Below, piece after piece: positions 45,436 through 56,723 of a stretch of 64,000 bases of DNA (position 1 is the stretch's first letter; every line of letters starts with the position of its first letter). The stretch lies in NCBI GenBank assembly GCA_963556145.1, contig OY744468.1, forward strand, positions 3,286,001-3,350,000, given 5' to 3'. The position numbers and the translations under genes are program-made. Origin of the DNA: Hygrocybe punicea (lineage: Eukaryota; Basidiomycota; Agaricomycetes; Agaricales; Hygrophoraceae). Under the pieces are notes generated by a model that was not told where the DNA came from, searched no databases, and was given only the letters and a program-made list of their open reading frames with translations.

Positions 45436-46676
45436 TTGTTTATTATGGTTCAAGATGATCAACGAAGTCAAGAACGATTTCAACAATCACAGACACAAGA
45501 AACGACTGAAAGTTTCGATCAGTCCTTCGACGAACAATACAACGTCACACCAGCCGTTAGATCAAAATGTATTGAAATCACGAAGGCCTACAGGCAAGGG
45601 CAAATCGATAAGGTCACCACAATCTTGGACCTTACATCAGAAATCCCAGTTCAAGCAGGCAACGACGACTCATTCAGACGAGCATTCGGAGCCTACTGTA
45701 AAATCCTCGACAGCTATGACAGTTATCACTCCGGAGGCGCAGCCAGAGGCGTCGCAAAAAACCCCTTGGCTAACGTCGATGCTGAAGCTGTGTTTTCGCC
45801 AGAAGAACTCTATGGAAACATTGTCGACGAACAACCCACTACCGACAAACGACAACAACGCAAATGTTCCGTTAGTCCAACATCCGACAATGAAGATGAA
45901 TCAACTCACCCTCACAAATGGTGGGTTAATGTCAGTATTCTGCCATAGGTCATCTGTCAATCGGAGCATCCAATGTTTCTGTCCTCGTCTCTCCGAAAAA
46001 CCCTCACATCACTCAAAAACTTTAGTCGCAACATCAAATTCACAATATCTTCAATCATTAACACACCCGACTGTCCTCAATTCCCCCAATCCGAGTGGAC
46101 AAATCTCGTTTCCAGTCGAGCTGTTGAACTCGACCACGTTTTGTCAGCCCTCTTTGCCGTCATCCAATCTCCCAAGAAAAAGGAAATCGTCGGACACATC
46201 GAGATCTCCACCGGCGTCATCACACCTGCCAAAACGGTCACAACACATGGTGAATGGATTACAGCCTGGGAACCCACCGTTGAAGCCACACTCTTTGTAT
46301 TCCCTCACCGCGAATCAGAGCTCAAGCGATATGGACATTATATTGCTGGGCTCTTCGCAGCACTCCCTGTTGAACAGCATTCACGAATCATCAGTTTTGA
46401 CAAAGGAATTCGCATCCGGACCTCCCAACGATGAGACATCGAACTCACTGATCACCATGAATTCGCTGACCTGCAAATCCATTGGATACAAACATGGGAC
46501 CACAATAGCCGCAAACCCGAACAACGTGGTGTCAGCCACCAACAAGACCCTTGCAGACGTTGGAACGAAGGTAAATGTCCTAACACACGTGGACAATGCA
46601 ACTACTTGCACGTCTGCCTTAAATGTCACTCCACCAGCCACGTCGGCACAGACTGCACATCTAAACAGACTTGATG
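45436..46676 (+). pseudogene. DIRS-A gag-like protein
   Basis: One frame with stops at 45946 and 46432. The N-terminus is Gln/Thr-rich; the middle has FPQSEWTNLVSSRAVELDHV, shared with element B (FPESKWTALIKG type). The end carries a Cys-rich region CRRWNEGKCPNTRGQC and a zinc knuckle CLKCHSTSHVGTDC (CX2CX4HX4C). The second stop (QR*DIELTD) replaces an Arg in relatives as I know them. Likely nucleocapsid-like RNA binding. A second frame over the same bases (45380-46400) is Ser/Thr-rich and a shadow. Confidence 0.65.
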
Positions 46677-47953
46677 TATGGTCCAGACAACCCCAATATG
46701 CTCGAGATCTAATTTGGGACAATGAAACGAATCCACGCATCACCACCGTGTTTGCAACCGTCACAGAAATGCCAGTCCCTGACGTCCCTGCAAATGAATT
46801 AAACAATCTCGCCGCTCTAACGACAATCCAAGAACACCCCGACCTCTTCACCATCGTGACTCCAATCAAGGTCGATATCTTTGAAAATCTCCTCCGAGCC
46901 CATCCCAATCAACCTTTTGTCCATTCCGTCTGCCATTCACTTCGCAACGGTTTTTGGCCCTGGGCACAAATGGATGATCCATCCTACCCGACAACCTGGG
47001 ACAACTCATTTTGACTGCTCCCTGATCCTGCCCACAAGGTTTTTTTGTTGGAACAGCGCGATATTGAGGTCGCGCTCGGTCAGTTCTCCCCTTCTTTTGG
47101 TCGAGATTTGCTACCAGGAATGTATAGCATGCCGATTGGAGTTGTTCCTAAGCCCCACTCTTCCAAGCTCCATATGGTCATTGACCAAAGCGTGGAACCC
47201 TTCTCTCAAAACTCGATGATTCCACAAACTGATCATTATGTGCTGATGGATAACATGCACCATTTGGGTGCAGCACTGCATCGCATCCACATGACGTTCC
47301 CTGACAAGCCCTTAATTGTTTGGAAGTCGGATGTCTCCCGTGCATATCGCATCATTCCCATGCATCCCCTCTGGCAAATTTGTCAAGTTGTCACAATCGA
47401 CGGTTTTCATCATGTCAACCGCTGCAACCATTTTGGCAATGGTGCTGGCAGTCGCGTCTATGCTTCCTTTGCATCTCTTGTATCCTGGATTGCGGTCGTC
47501 ATGGTCCTCATCATTGATCTTTTTACTTATGTCGACGATAACTTCTCGTGGAATTTCAAAGACGATCTCACTTTTTACACACCTTATGTTAAACTAATGC
47601 CATCCCGGCAGGTAAAGCTGTTGACACTGTGGGATGAGTTGGGCATTCCTCATGAGGAACACAAGCAAGAATGGGGATGGACCTTGATGATCATTGGTTT
47701 TCAGGTCGACCCCAACGCAATGACCATCACCATGCCGTCAGATTCTCGCACAGATCTCATCCACGCTATCCGTGACTTCGCGGTCGCAAAGAGACGCCGA
47801 ATGCTTCATGAGTTTCAGAAGCTGGCTGGCTGGATCAACTGGTCCCTTAATGTCTACCCACTTTTACGACCTGGTCTCCATGGTTTACTCCAAGATGGCC
47901 AGCAAGACTCATTCACTCGCCCCCATCTGGATAAATACAACAATGGTTCATGA
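46676..47953 (+). pseudogene. DIRS-A reverse transcriptase
   Basis: The frame from about 46676 (DVWSRQPQYARDLIWDNE) crosses a TGA at 47012-47014 and continues LLPDPAHKVFLLEQRDIEVALG, then RT motifs: MPIGVVPKPHSSKLHMVID, IVWKSDVSRAYRIIPMHPLW, the fingers/palm region CNHFGNGAGSRVYASF, and the catalytic TYVDDNFSW. GWINWSLNVYPLLRPGLHG leads into RNase H. Frame overlaps the next one. Confidence 0.75.
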
Positions 47954-48488
47954 ATTGTCCTGGATTGCTGATCGTATTGAACAGTCATCCAGTGTCTCCA
48001 TCCTTGACTCTTCGGCTTGGAGCGCTGCTCAGGCTGACCTCACCTTTCATTCCGACGCCTGTCCCACCGGACTCGGTTTCTGGTCTGCCGATGTCCAGAT
48101 CGGTCGAATGCACAGTCTCACGTCTGATACAACCGCTTTTATCTTCTTTCTAGAAGCACTCGCCATCCTCTCCGTGTTACACTATATTACTGACAATGTC
48201 CGCCCCTTGCCACATCGTGTAGCTGTCTTCTGTGACAACACCAACACCATGGACATGTTCAACTCTTTACGTGCCCACCCCGATTGCAATCCCATCCTTT
48301 TAGACGCTGTCAACCTCTCCCTTGACTACGACTTTGGTTTCTGGGTTTTCGATGTCCCTGGCAACCACAACACTGTTGCTGACGCACTCTCACGTGGTAA
48401 CATTGACATTGCTTTACAACATTCCCTGAATCTAAACATTGCAACCTTTGAACCCCCTCGATTTATGCTGGGGCAATCAAAAAAATGA
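47772..48488 (+). CDS. DIRS-A RNase H
   Basis: Open frame overlapping the end of RT in another phase. ADLTFHSDACPTGLGFWSAD has the first catalytic Asp; FFLEALAILSVLHYI the Glu; VAVFCDNTNTMDMFNSLRAHP the next Asp; and VPGNHNTVADALSRG the last. This is the usual retroelement RNase H pattern. The start is internal to RT coding and true translation probably needs frameshifting. Confidence 0.7.
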   Translation: MTSRSQRDAECFMSFRSWLAGSTGPLMSTHFYDLVSMVYSKMASKTHSLAPIWINTTMVHELSWIADRIEQSSSVSILDSSAWSAAQADLTFHSDACPTGLGFWSADVQIGRMHSLTSDTTAFIFFLEALAILSVLHYITDNVRPLPHRVAVFCDNTNTMDMFNSLRAHPDCNPILLDAVNLSLDYDFGFWVFDVPGNHNTVADALSRGNIDIALQHSLNLNIATFEPPRFMLGQSKK

Positions 48489-49469
48489 CACTGACATCCA
48501 CCTTGACCAGGCAGCCCACCCGCCCTGCCTGGTCACTCGAGCGCCTCTGGCATGAATGTGCGATCACTATTGGCTGCTCCATTGAACCCAGCACTGCCTC
48601 CACTTACACATCCGCCCTCAATTCATATATCTCTTTCTGTAACAGTCATAACTTACCCTGCACGCCCTGCCCTGACACCATCAGTTTTTACGTTGTCTTC
48701 ATGTGTCACCATATCTAACCACAATCAGTCGACAACTATCTGTCAGGCATCTGTAACCAACTGGAACCCTACTTCCCTGACATCCGATCCATCCGACACC
48801 ATCACCTTGTCATGAAAACCCTCGCTGGGTGCAAAAAGATGCGTGTGGTCGGCACAATTCGTTGCCGTCCCCTGTGAAGAGATGATCTCATAAATGTCGT
48901 CTCAACATGCATCACATCCAGCTCTCATGACGACTTAACCTTTGCCACAATTGCTTCCACGGCTTTTCATGCGCTCCTACGGCTCGGCGAACTTACTTGG
49001 CCCGACTCCCTCTCATTCCAAGACTATCGCAAGGTCATCCTACACAACAGCGTTTTGGTTCATGCCGGTTCATTTGAGTTTTTCCTGCCAGGACACAAGG
49101 CCAACTGTTTCTTTGAAGGAAACTGCGTGCTTGTCCATGCCACTACTACCGGCGATGACCCCGTTCACGTCTTTCGATGCTACCTGTCCTCTCGGCGACA
49201 AACTACATCCTTGCCACCCAGAACTTTGGCCTTGTTCTGATGGCAACATCCCGACCCATTCTTGGTTCCTGCACCGCCTCTGCTGCTTCTTGCCAGATTC
49301 GTTGATAGGTGGCCAGTCCTTTCGCTCAGGAGGCGCGACCGACCTGGCCGCATCTGGCGTGCCTCCACACCTTATTCAGGCAATCGGCTGTTGGAAGTCT
49401 GATGCATGGCAAATCTACGTCAGGAAACACCCTGCACTTCAGGCAGCGTTACTCTTGGGATGGATCTGA
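48485..49469 (+). pseudogene. DIRS-A tyrosine recombinase
   Basis: N-terminal SAM-like part STASTYTSALNSYISFCNSH, then stops at about 48716 and 48875 (RPL*RDDLINVV, Arg expected). Box I FHALLRLGELTWPDS keeps the first catalytic Arg. After a frameshift near 49200, box II reads GQSFRSGGATDLA (second Arg; the usual His is Gln) and the nucleophile is in WQIYVRKHP. The enzyme would close the extrachromosomal circle into the target. Broken here. Confidence 0.75.
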
Positions 49470-50018
49470 CGAACTGGGCTTTTCCATCGCCCTGCTCAAT
49501 AGTCACGTCGGAGGGCCCAGAGTTTTTTATTGACACGCTTGCCTAATAAATAAATAAAAAAAATAAAAAAACCATCCCACAATAGCCTTTTACGGTTCCG
49601 CCCGTTCTCGCAGTCTGTATTTTTCAACAAAATACATTTCTTTCAGGGACCTCGTCGCTGTTTTCAGGACGAGGCCGCCCTTTTGGCTAATTCACCTCAA
49701 CTTCCGTCTCAACACGTCAGACAACTGAAGGTGATTGATTAGAATGTCACTAATCGACTCTGCTTAGGGAGCACGTGAATAGCCAGATATCGGAGCTTGG
49801 TCTGTCTGGCTTGAAGCCAGGATAGAACAAGTCTATATGAATTTTTGTGTGTACAATTGGTAAAAAGTCTATAAAGAGAAAAGTGGCAAAAAAATGGGTT
49901 CAGTTTGAAAGGAAAAATGGGAGGACTACACAAAAAGAAAGTACTCAGGAAACGGGGTGCAAGTGGCAAGATAAATGCCCACTGGCATATGAAAGCCACA
50001 AAAGAATGGGGAAGCAAA

Positions 50019-50270
50019 CTAGGCAGAATGTGCAGGGTGGCCATGTATCAAAGCATGTAGTAAAATTGGGTTCTTCCGGATATAGATCTGGAAGGCCGTG
50101 GATGACCAACGTCCGGCAGCTTGTATGATGTGAGGGGCAGCTCCTGCAATGGCGAGTGAAGTGGCACTACCTGCACGCAAGGATTGGCCAGTGAGTGAGA
50201 TGGGGAAAAGCCTGCGCATGCGAGTGAAAGGAAGGACGTAGCAGTGGGAAGACATTCAGTGCCCAGTTTC
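50019..50270 (-). pseudogene. DIRS-B RT tail fused by deletion to tyrosine recombinase C-terminus
   Basis: Immediately after H7 the sequence continues RT as NWALNVFPLLRPSF. A deletion then joins it to FPISLTGQSLRAGSATSLA (box II with catalytic Arg), AAPHIIQAAGRWSS and the nucleophile in FQIYIRKNP. The frames differ at the joint. About 1.2 kb (RNase H plus recombinase N-terminus) is missing compared with element A. Confidence 0.7.
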
Positions 50271-51363
50271 TTACGAGTTCTTTTAATTTATTAAAATCTG
50301 GGCCATGTTTGGAGTGGCTTACATAAGCATCCAAATATGAGATGTCTCACACCAGACAAATTACCTCCTAATTATATTCAAAATATTCATACTGCCTTCA
50401 GTTCTCATTGGAATTAGCTGAAAATTGAACTGCTGACTAATATAAACATTTTGGGCAAGGTGTGATAGTCACATATGACCAGTCTATCCATATAAGGTAA
50501 TTTTTGATGTTATATACCAAATTTTTTGATGATTGCAATGGTAACAGTCACATGTAACCAGTCTAACCATATATGGTAATTTTGCATAATATATGCTAAA
50601 TCACATACTGCTCATCATATTCATTACACAAATACAATTATATTCAAGATATTTATCCTGGCCTCAATTCTTATCAGATTCAGCTGAAAATCGAACTACT
50701 GACTAATATTATCATTTCGGGTCAGGTGTGACAGTCACATGTGACCACTCTAACCATATAAGGCAATTTCTGATAATGTATAGTAAATTTTTTGCTGATC
50801 GCAATGGTGATAGTCACATGTGACAAGTCTAACCATATAAGGCAATTTTACACCATATATCCTAAATTTTGAGCTGATCACAGGAGTCATAGTCACATGT
50901 GACCACTATTACTATATATGGAAATATCAGCCATATAAGCAGAAATTAGTGTAACTCAGATGATATAATGATATTTTTACTTAAAACATATAATTCAATG
51001 TGATATCACTATATATATTATATGCTAATTATATATTTCATGGAGCTCTTTACACTCTACCACGTGTTCTTACCTCGTAACTAGGGACTCCCTAGGGACT
51101 CCCTAGGGATTTTATCCCAGCTATTGTCACTAAAAATGCTGTCCCTACCATAGAGACTCCCTAGGGACTCCCTAGGGATTCCCTGCTGTCTCTAGGAATA
51201 GCAGGGACAATCCGAGGTCAGCCCTGTTAGAACTCCAAGTCAACCTATTTTAGTTATTATTATTATTGTTATTATTGTTATGGTTAAGAGTATTTAATAA
51301 TTCGAAAGGGGGTTGGCGCCCCAAATGAAGTAATGAATTTCCAGTGCTTTATATACCTTTATT

Positions 51364-52036
51364 TGGTGCACAGACCAATTTCGGTAATGCATCAACAAAA
51401 TGCATCAACAAACCGCGTCAGACAGTCACGTGTCGTTCAACAACAACGACAATTTGACGGTTAACCAGCAACCAAACGCAAGAACCGCGAGCGGTGGACG
51501 GGCACAGGTGCGATTATCCACACCCCTCGGTAAGTTTTCTCATCATTATTGTCATCTACTGACTAATTGCAATACCAGGCCCACCCACAACGACCCTGGC
51601 CTCATACGCGCGTAACAACGACGGTGAGGACAAGAACGGCGAACCACGAAAATACGAGTGACGTACAACAACGACGAAGACGACGGCAAGGACGACGACA
51701 ATCAACGAGGGTCGCATTGGGCGTGGGCGGTTCACTCACGCCCTTCTGTGAGTTTTTTCTCATCATGTATATTATTAGATACTGACTACTAGTAGCGCGG
51801 GCCAGTGCGACGACGGGACCGCAACCGCAACCCCAGGGACGGCGCGGGCAGGAATAGGGACAAGGAGGACGACGGGGAATGGCAACCGGGAGTGGTGTGC
51901 CCACCCTCGCTGTCAAGGTCAGTTTTTTTCTTTTTTTCCATGTTTTTGTTGATATTCACCCCAAACTTACACACCAGACCATGGCGAGGCACACAAGGAC
52001 GACCAGGCGGCGGCACCACAGCAGCAAACGGTAGCG

Positions 52037-52072
<36 letters not shown>

Positions 52073-52540
52073 GCAGCAGCAGCAGCAGCGCCACGCCACG
52101 CCACGCCACACCAGCAGTAGCAACAGCAGCAGCGCCATGCCAGCGGCAGCAACAATGGCAGCAACAATGGCTGCAGCGAAGGCAGTGGCAGCAGCAGCAA
52201 TGGCGGCAGCAGCAGTAGCACCATGGCAATGGCAGCAGCAGCAACAGCAATGGCAGCGGCAGCAGCAGCAGCAACAATGCCAATGGCCGCAGCAACAGCA
52301 GCAACGCGACGGCAGCAGCTGCAGCAGCAACATCGGCGGCGGCAACGGCAGCAGCAGCAATGGCCACAGCAGTGAGTATGGTCCCTCCCCCTGCTATTCA
52401 CCCTCCCCCTCCCCCTTTCTTTCCCCCTCTTCCCCCTCTCTTCCCCCTCTCTCCCCCTTCTTTCCCTCTCCTCTTGACTCCCTTCCACTCCCCCTGTTTC
52501 CTCTACATCTTTATTGCATTAATGTAGTTATGACCTGTAA
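51364..52540. repeat. low-complexity tract with CAG/CAA core and pyrimidine run
   Basis: 51390-51960 is CAACAACGAC-rich with three spaced GTAAGT/GTGAGTTTTTTCTCATCAT-like stretches. 52015-52370 is an imperfect CAG/CAA/GGC tract open in most frames on both strands. 52380-52480 is a CCCCCTCT pyrimidine run. Long ORFs here are compositional artefacts. Confidence 0.6.
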
Positions 52541-53031
52541 ATAGCATTTAATTTTATTTGTTATCACATTTTGGAGATGGATGAGGAATTTTTATGATCA
52601 AATAATATGCAGATATTTTGAAACTATGTGTTGTTAGCTCACTTGTGAACAGATTGCAGAAAATATTATTATCTAAAATGGTATTCATACAAAAAATAGT
52701 GCATACAGAAATTACAAATATTTTGGCCTTTATTGTTTTCATTATTGTGAACCTGTATTTAGAAAAGAGACAATGATAAAGATATTTATAATTTCTAGAC
52801 CTATATCTATGGCTTTTATTGTGATGGCAGAATTGTAGACTATTTGATTGCCAGATAATCGGGACCTGTGCTTGAATTATCTCGAGACCAGAAGATCTGT
52901 TTGACAATAACATCTACAGATATCTAGCCCAAAAATCTTATATATTTGGGTCTTTTTCTTTTTCTGAATACATGTACACAATAATGAAAACAATAAAGCA
53001 AATGGTTTTAAAATGTGACTGGATATTTGCG

Positions 53032-53377
53032 TAGTGTTGCCACAGCTAAGCTAGCTAGCCGTAGCTAAATTAGCTGCGGCTAAAGCTAAGCTAATTCATG
53101 AAAAAATATCTTAGTCTAGCCACCAGCTAAGTACTAGCTGCAGCTATGGCGAAGCTAAGGTCAGCTAAGCTAATGACTATTACTCAAGTATGATATCCTT
53201 TTTAGGTATTTCTAGGCTGTTCTGAGATCATATTATTTTTATCTTAAGCTACAGCTAAGCTAACTTTCTGAAATACTTTAGCCTTAGCCATTAGCTGGAG
53301 ATTAGCCATTAGCTTAGCTAAAATCAGCTAAGCTAATGGCTATTAGCCAGCTATTAGCCTTAGCTGTGGCAACACTA
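53032..53377. mobile_element. hAT-like MITE with AGCTAA-rich interior
   Basis: Perfect inverted ends TAGTGTTGCCACAGCTAAG; flanks TATTTGCG and TATTTGCA (8 bp, one mismatch). The interior is a dense set of AGCTAA/TTAGCT self-complementary blocks, so the whole 346 bp can fold on itself. The first nine bases equal those of the element at 26269-27370, so they may share one transposase. Confidence 0.8.
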
Positions 53378-53399
53378 TATTTGCAGAATATTTAGATTG

Positions 53400-54180
53400 T
53401 TAAGAAGAATGGATGAAGAAAAAATCAACCCTGGCTTCCTGGTGCAGCACATCAAGCTCAGCCTCATGATGAACTGGCACCTAAGCCATGTCCAACAAAC
53501 AATTTCATTTCTCCAAGGTTCTACTGTGTTGAAACTATTGTGCTCGATGGGGAATCATTGTTGCATGGGCAAAATTTGCCAAATCAGAATCTCCAACCAA
53601 TATTTTGGGGTTTGTGGAATCAGTGTATCCAACAAAAGAATCACAACCAGACTACATTTGTGTGGACAAAGCTTGCATGCTGCTCAGAACCAGTATTAGA
53701 AATGAAAGCTGGAATATCTGGAAGGAAACAACATGATTTATTGTTGATTCCTACCACCATGTCAACAACAGGACAGCAGACTACCTTTGTCGTAAATGGT
53801 GCAATCCTGCTCCATTGAAAGGATCTGCTCCAAATCTGGTTATTGTAGAACATGATAGGCAAGGAAGACTTTATTACAAACATGCTTTTAATACCCAAGT
53901 GAGTATTAGATGATTTCTTTTTAACTTGTATTGAAATTGATGATATTAATAGGCATGTGAACAACTGAATGCATGGCTGGGTGGATTTGAACCTATTCTC
54001 AAAAGAATGCTTCCTTGTAATTTTGGTTTTTACATGCAATGTTGTTTCTTCATACAGAACGTGTCATCAACAAGCAAAACTCAAAAGGTGCTCAGGAGAA
54101 TGAAGATGAAGATGAAGATGAGAATGAGGATGGAGATGAGGATGAGGACTATGGAATTGATATTGATGGAGATGACTGAA
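53400..54180 (+). pseudogene. KDZ transposon-associated Cys-rich (CxC-type) protein fragment
   Basis: The plus frame through 53600-53880 reads SQPDYICVDKACMLLRTSI, WKETTWFIVDSYHH, NRTADYLCRKWCNPAP and VIVEHDRQGRLYYKHAFNTQ. After a ~60-nt GT-AG intron it continues ACEQLNAWLGGFEPILKRML. I recognise this as the conserved C-terminal region of the CxC-type genes that accompany KDZ transposons in basidiomycetes. The upstream part is open only in short pieces and the end dissolves into a Met/Lys/Glu run. Fragment. Confidence 0.6.
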
Positions 54181-55226
54181 CATTGGAATACTTGATGGCA
54201 TTGTTCTCTATAATATATATAAGCAATCAAGCTGAATAGTAACTGATTCTAGTTCCAGTCTTAAAGTTGTATTAGCTTCAATATCAGTGAAAATATATGA
54301 AGCAAGCCCAATCAAAGGTTTTCATGTTTTACATTGAGCTATGTATGACATTGAGATGTAACCAACTTAAAAAGTGAGCCAAATAACAGCAAAATGGTTA
54401 AGAAAAGCCAAGTTTTTTAGGGATTCCCTAGGGACTCCCTAGGGACTACTTGAAATAGTCTAGAGCTAACAAGCCAAATCAAAGGCTTTGAAGCTTTAAA
54501 TTGAACTGTAACAACAAAATGGTAACAACTTGAATAGTGATTGAGGTATAAGCAAAATGGTTATGAAAAGCCGAGTTTTTTAGGGATTCCCTAGGGACCA
54601 CTAGAAACACTCCCTAGGGGGTGAAATTGGGATTTTCAGATGGAATTCCTAGGGAATCCCTAGGGACTCCCTAGGGACTCCCTGGGTCATGTTGGATGGA
54701 ATGTAGTCCCTAGGAAGTCCCTAGGGAATCCCTAGGGACTCCCTACTGTCCCTAGGGAGTGGATAGGAACATGTGGTAGAGTGAAAAGTACTGATTTCAC
54801 GCAAAATCACTTATCGATATTTGTAATAATCATACAAATAAAAATTCAATAACAAAAACAAGACTTTGTTCATGCCATATGCAATATTGGCCCACTCAAG
54901 CACAGCTGTCTTCATGTTATCATCTGTTGTGCAGCAAGGTTATGGAGAAGTAGGGTTGAGCAAATGTAAGTCAATTGTTATCATACTGTTTAAAGACAGT
55001 TGTATTTGACAGTTGATATGTTGTGTTGCTCTCTTTGTTGGCTGAGAGTATTGCATAATGGTGAAGCAAAGAAGACATGACAGTGGGAGAGGAGGTTGAG
55101 ACATGCTCTGCAGTTTTTCTTCTTCTACTTTTTATGTTGCTATGGTGAGAGGTTGCTATGATGAATGTGAGGAGGAGAAAAAAAGAACTCATTCATGCCA
55201 TGCGCAGCACTGGCCCACTAAAGAAG

Positions 55227-55837
55227 TCCAGCCTGCCATACGCTGGAACTTTTGGAGTGAGTGGGGCTGTGATGAACTCAGTGATGGCACCCAGAAGGTC
55301 TTCGTGAGCTGCTGCAATCATTGTGAAAGTCATTGCATTTGCGTCGCACTGAAAGCCAATGATTGTGAGGATGTCACCAAATTCCTGTTTCTCTCTCTCG
55401 TGCGGCAGGCCAATGTCGTCCCAGAGGAGTAACAGTTGCATCTGTTTATCTGGAAAAAAGGTGTCATAGGGGGCATAGTAAGTGAGACAGCCGGAGACCT
55501 CAAAAGAAAAGGTGTCGTCGACGTAGGTGAACAAGTCGGCGAGGGACTTAACATAGATTGCTATCCAAATCACTAAGGCCATGAACGCGGCCCAGATGCG
55601 GTATGCACCCCTGTTGCCAAAGTTGTTGTTCCAGTCCACAAAACACTCATTGTTGACGGTAATGATCTGCTTCGCTTGATACAAGAAATGCAAAGGCATG
55701 CAGCGGTAAGGTTTAACACGGGTCCGGGTAAACCCGGTGACCCGCCGGTTCGGGTCTGACCGGTGCGGGTACCAGGTTGCCATTTTGGCGACCCATGCAA
55801 CACTGCGACCCGAACCAGCGGGTTCACGGGTCATCAC
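55227..55837 (-). pseudogene. DIRS-B reverse transcriptase core
   Basis: Reads MPLHFLYQAKQIITVN, the palm region NNNFGNRGAYRIWAAFMALV, the catalytic box FTYVDDTFSFEV and GDILTIIGFQCDANAMTFTM. The first base pairs abut the hAT-like element at 55706 and the end abuts H7 at 55227, so this exon-like block is b racketed by two insertions within one RT gene. Confidence 0.7.
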
Positions 55838-56723
55838 AGGTCATCAGCACAGGTAAGTCTGTTAACTTTACTAATATTATTTATTGCAGGATTGCAGGAA
55901 ACTTGACCGCAACCACATCGCGAGCACACCACAACGGATCCCAACGCCAATGCAATGCCAACAGACACGGGACAGCCACAAGAACACCACCAACACCACC
56001 ACCAGCGGTGGCAACGGCAATGGCAGCGTCAACAACGACGATGGAACGGCAATGGCAACAACGACGACAGCAGCAGCAGCAGCACCAGCAACAGCAGCAA
56101 TGCCGGCCACAGCAGCAACGCCGGCAGCAGCAGCTGTGGCAGCAACACCACCGTGACCATACCACCACCTGATGAGGACAACAACAGCGTGCTGGCAGCA
56201 GCAGCAGCAAGGCAATGACAACGGCGACAGCCAGCAGCAGCAGCAACAGCGGCAGTGGCAACAGCGACAGCAGCAGCAGCAGCCGAGGCAGCAACACCAC
56301 CACAACCATACCACCACCCCGATGAGGACGACGGTTGGCAGCAGCAGCACTGGCAATGCCAGGCAGGGACCATGGGACAAGACCCCCCATCCTTCCCCAT
56401 CCCTCGGGGACACCGGAGGGCTCCCCGGCACCCATCTACCTCATGAAGCGCAGCGCCGTATCTATTGATACGTGCCTGCAATTTGCGAGGAGAACAGTTG
56501 GGGTGAGCCCGCCTCGGTCTGGGTCTCAGAACCCAGACGCGAGGTATGTGGTGCCCCATGGGTATGATGAAACCTGGGTGGTGCATGCAAACCTGGTCAA
56601 CCCAGGGGCAACCCGGGGGCGAAACCCACTGGCACCTGGACCCTTACCCGCCGTTGACTGGGTTTGGCAGGTCCGGGCCTGGGTTGGATTTTTTAGACCC
56701 TGGGTTACCTGTGTTAAACCCTA
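55707..56723. mobile_element. hAT-like nonautonomous element with CAG-rich core, in DIRS-B RT
   Basis: Ends TAAGGTTTAACACGGGT and ACCTGTGTTAAACCCTA are imperfect inverted repeats; flanks TGCAGCGG and TGCGGCAG match at 6 of 8 bases. Deleting it rejoins the RT motif SDVSQAY / MPLHFLYQ. Outer parts are GGGTAAACCCGG/GACCCGCCGGTTCGGG palindromic; the core (55900-56340) is a CAG/CAA tract. The block ATTGATACGTGCCTGC (56466-56481) is shared with 26269-27370. Confidence 0.7.

Larger units (their letters stand above)
45436..49530 (+). mobile_element. DIRS-like tyrosine-recombinase retroelement A
   Basis: Order gag, RT, RNase H, tyrosine recombinase, with overlapping frames and no integrase or LTR. 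This is the DIRS organisation. All parts can be recognised, but several in-frame stops and a frameshift in the recombinase make it non-functional. It closely parallels element B on the other strand. Confidence 0.78.
51041..54793. mobile_element. KDZ-like element nested in H7
   Basis: Ends TGGAGCTCTTTACACTCTAC and the reverse complement of GTAGAGTGAAAAGTACTG form imperfect inverted repeats, flanked by ATTTCA (51035-51040 and 54794-54799). Both subterminal regions (51070-51230 and 54415-54770) are packed with the palindrome TCCCTAGGGA, a likely binding-site array. The interior holds a KDZ-associated gene fragment, a CAG-rich tract, and a hAT-like element. Only part of a coding region survives. 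Confidence 0.6.
50271..55226 (+). mobile_element. hairpin-ended element H7 containing a KDZ-like element
   Basis: 5' end TTACGAGTTCTTTTAATTT at 50271; 3' end CACTAAAGAAG at 55226, next base T. Deleting it rejoins the DIRS-B frame exactly: WQRMAGW|RNWALNVFPLLRP, matching LAGWINWSLNVYPLLRP of element A. No duplication. Without the nested 3.75-kb element it is about 1.2 kb. Its 5' half carries the palindromic GTCACATGTGAC modules in extra copies. Confidence 0.75.

Noticed and set aside
51805..52544. Similar long low-complexity ORFs in the KDZ-like element
   Set aside because: Same compositional artefact.
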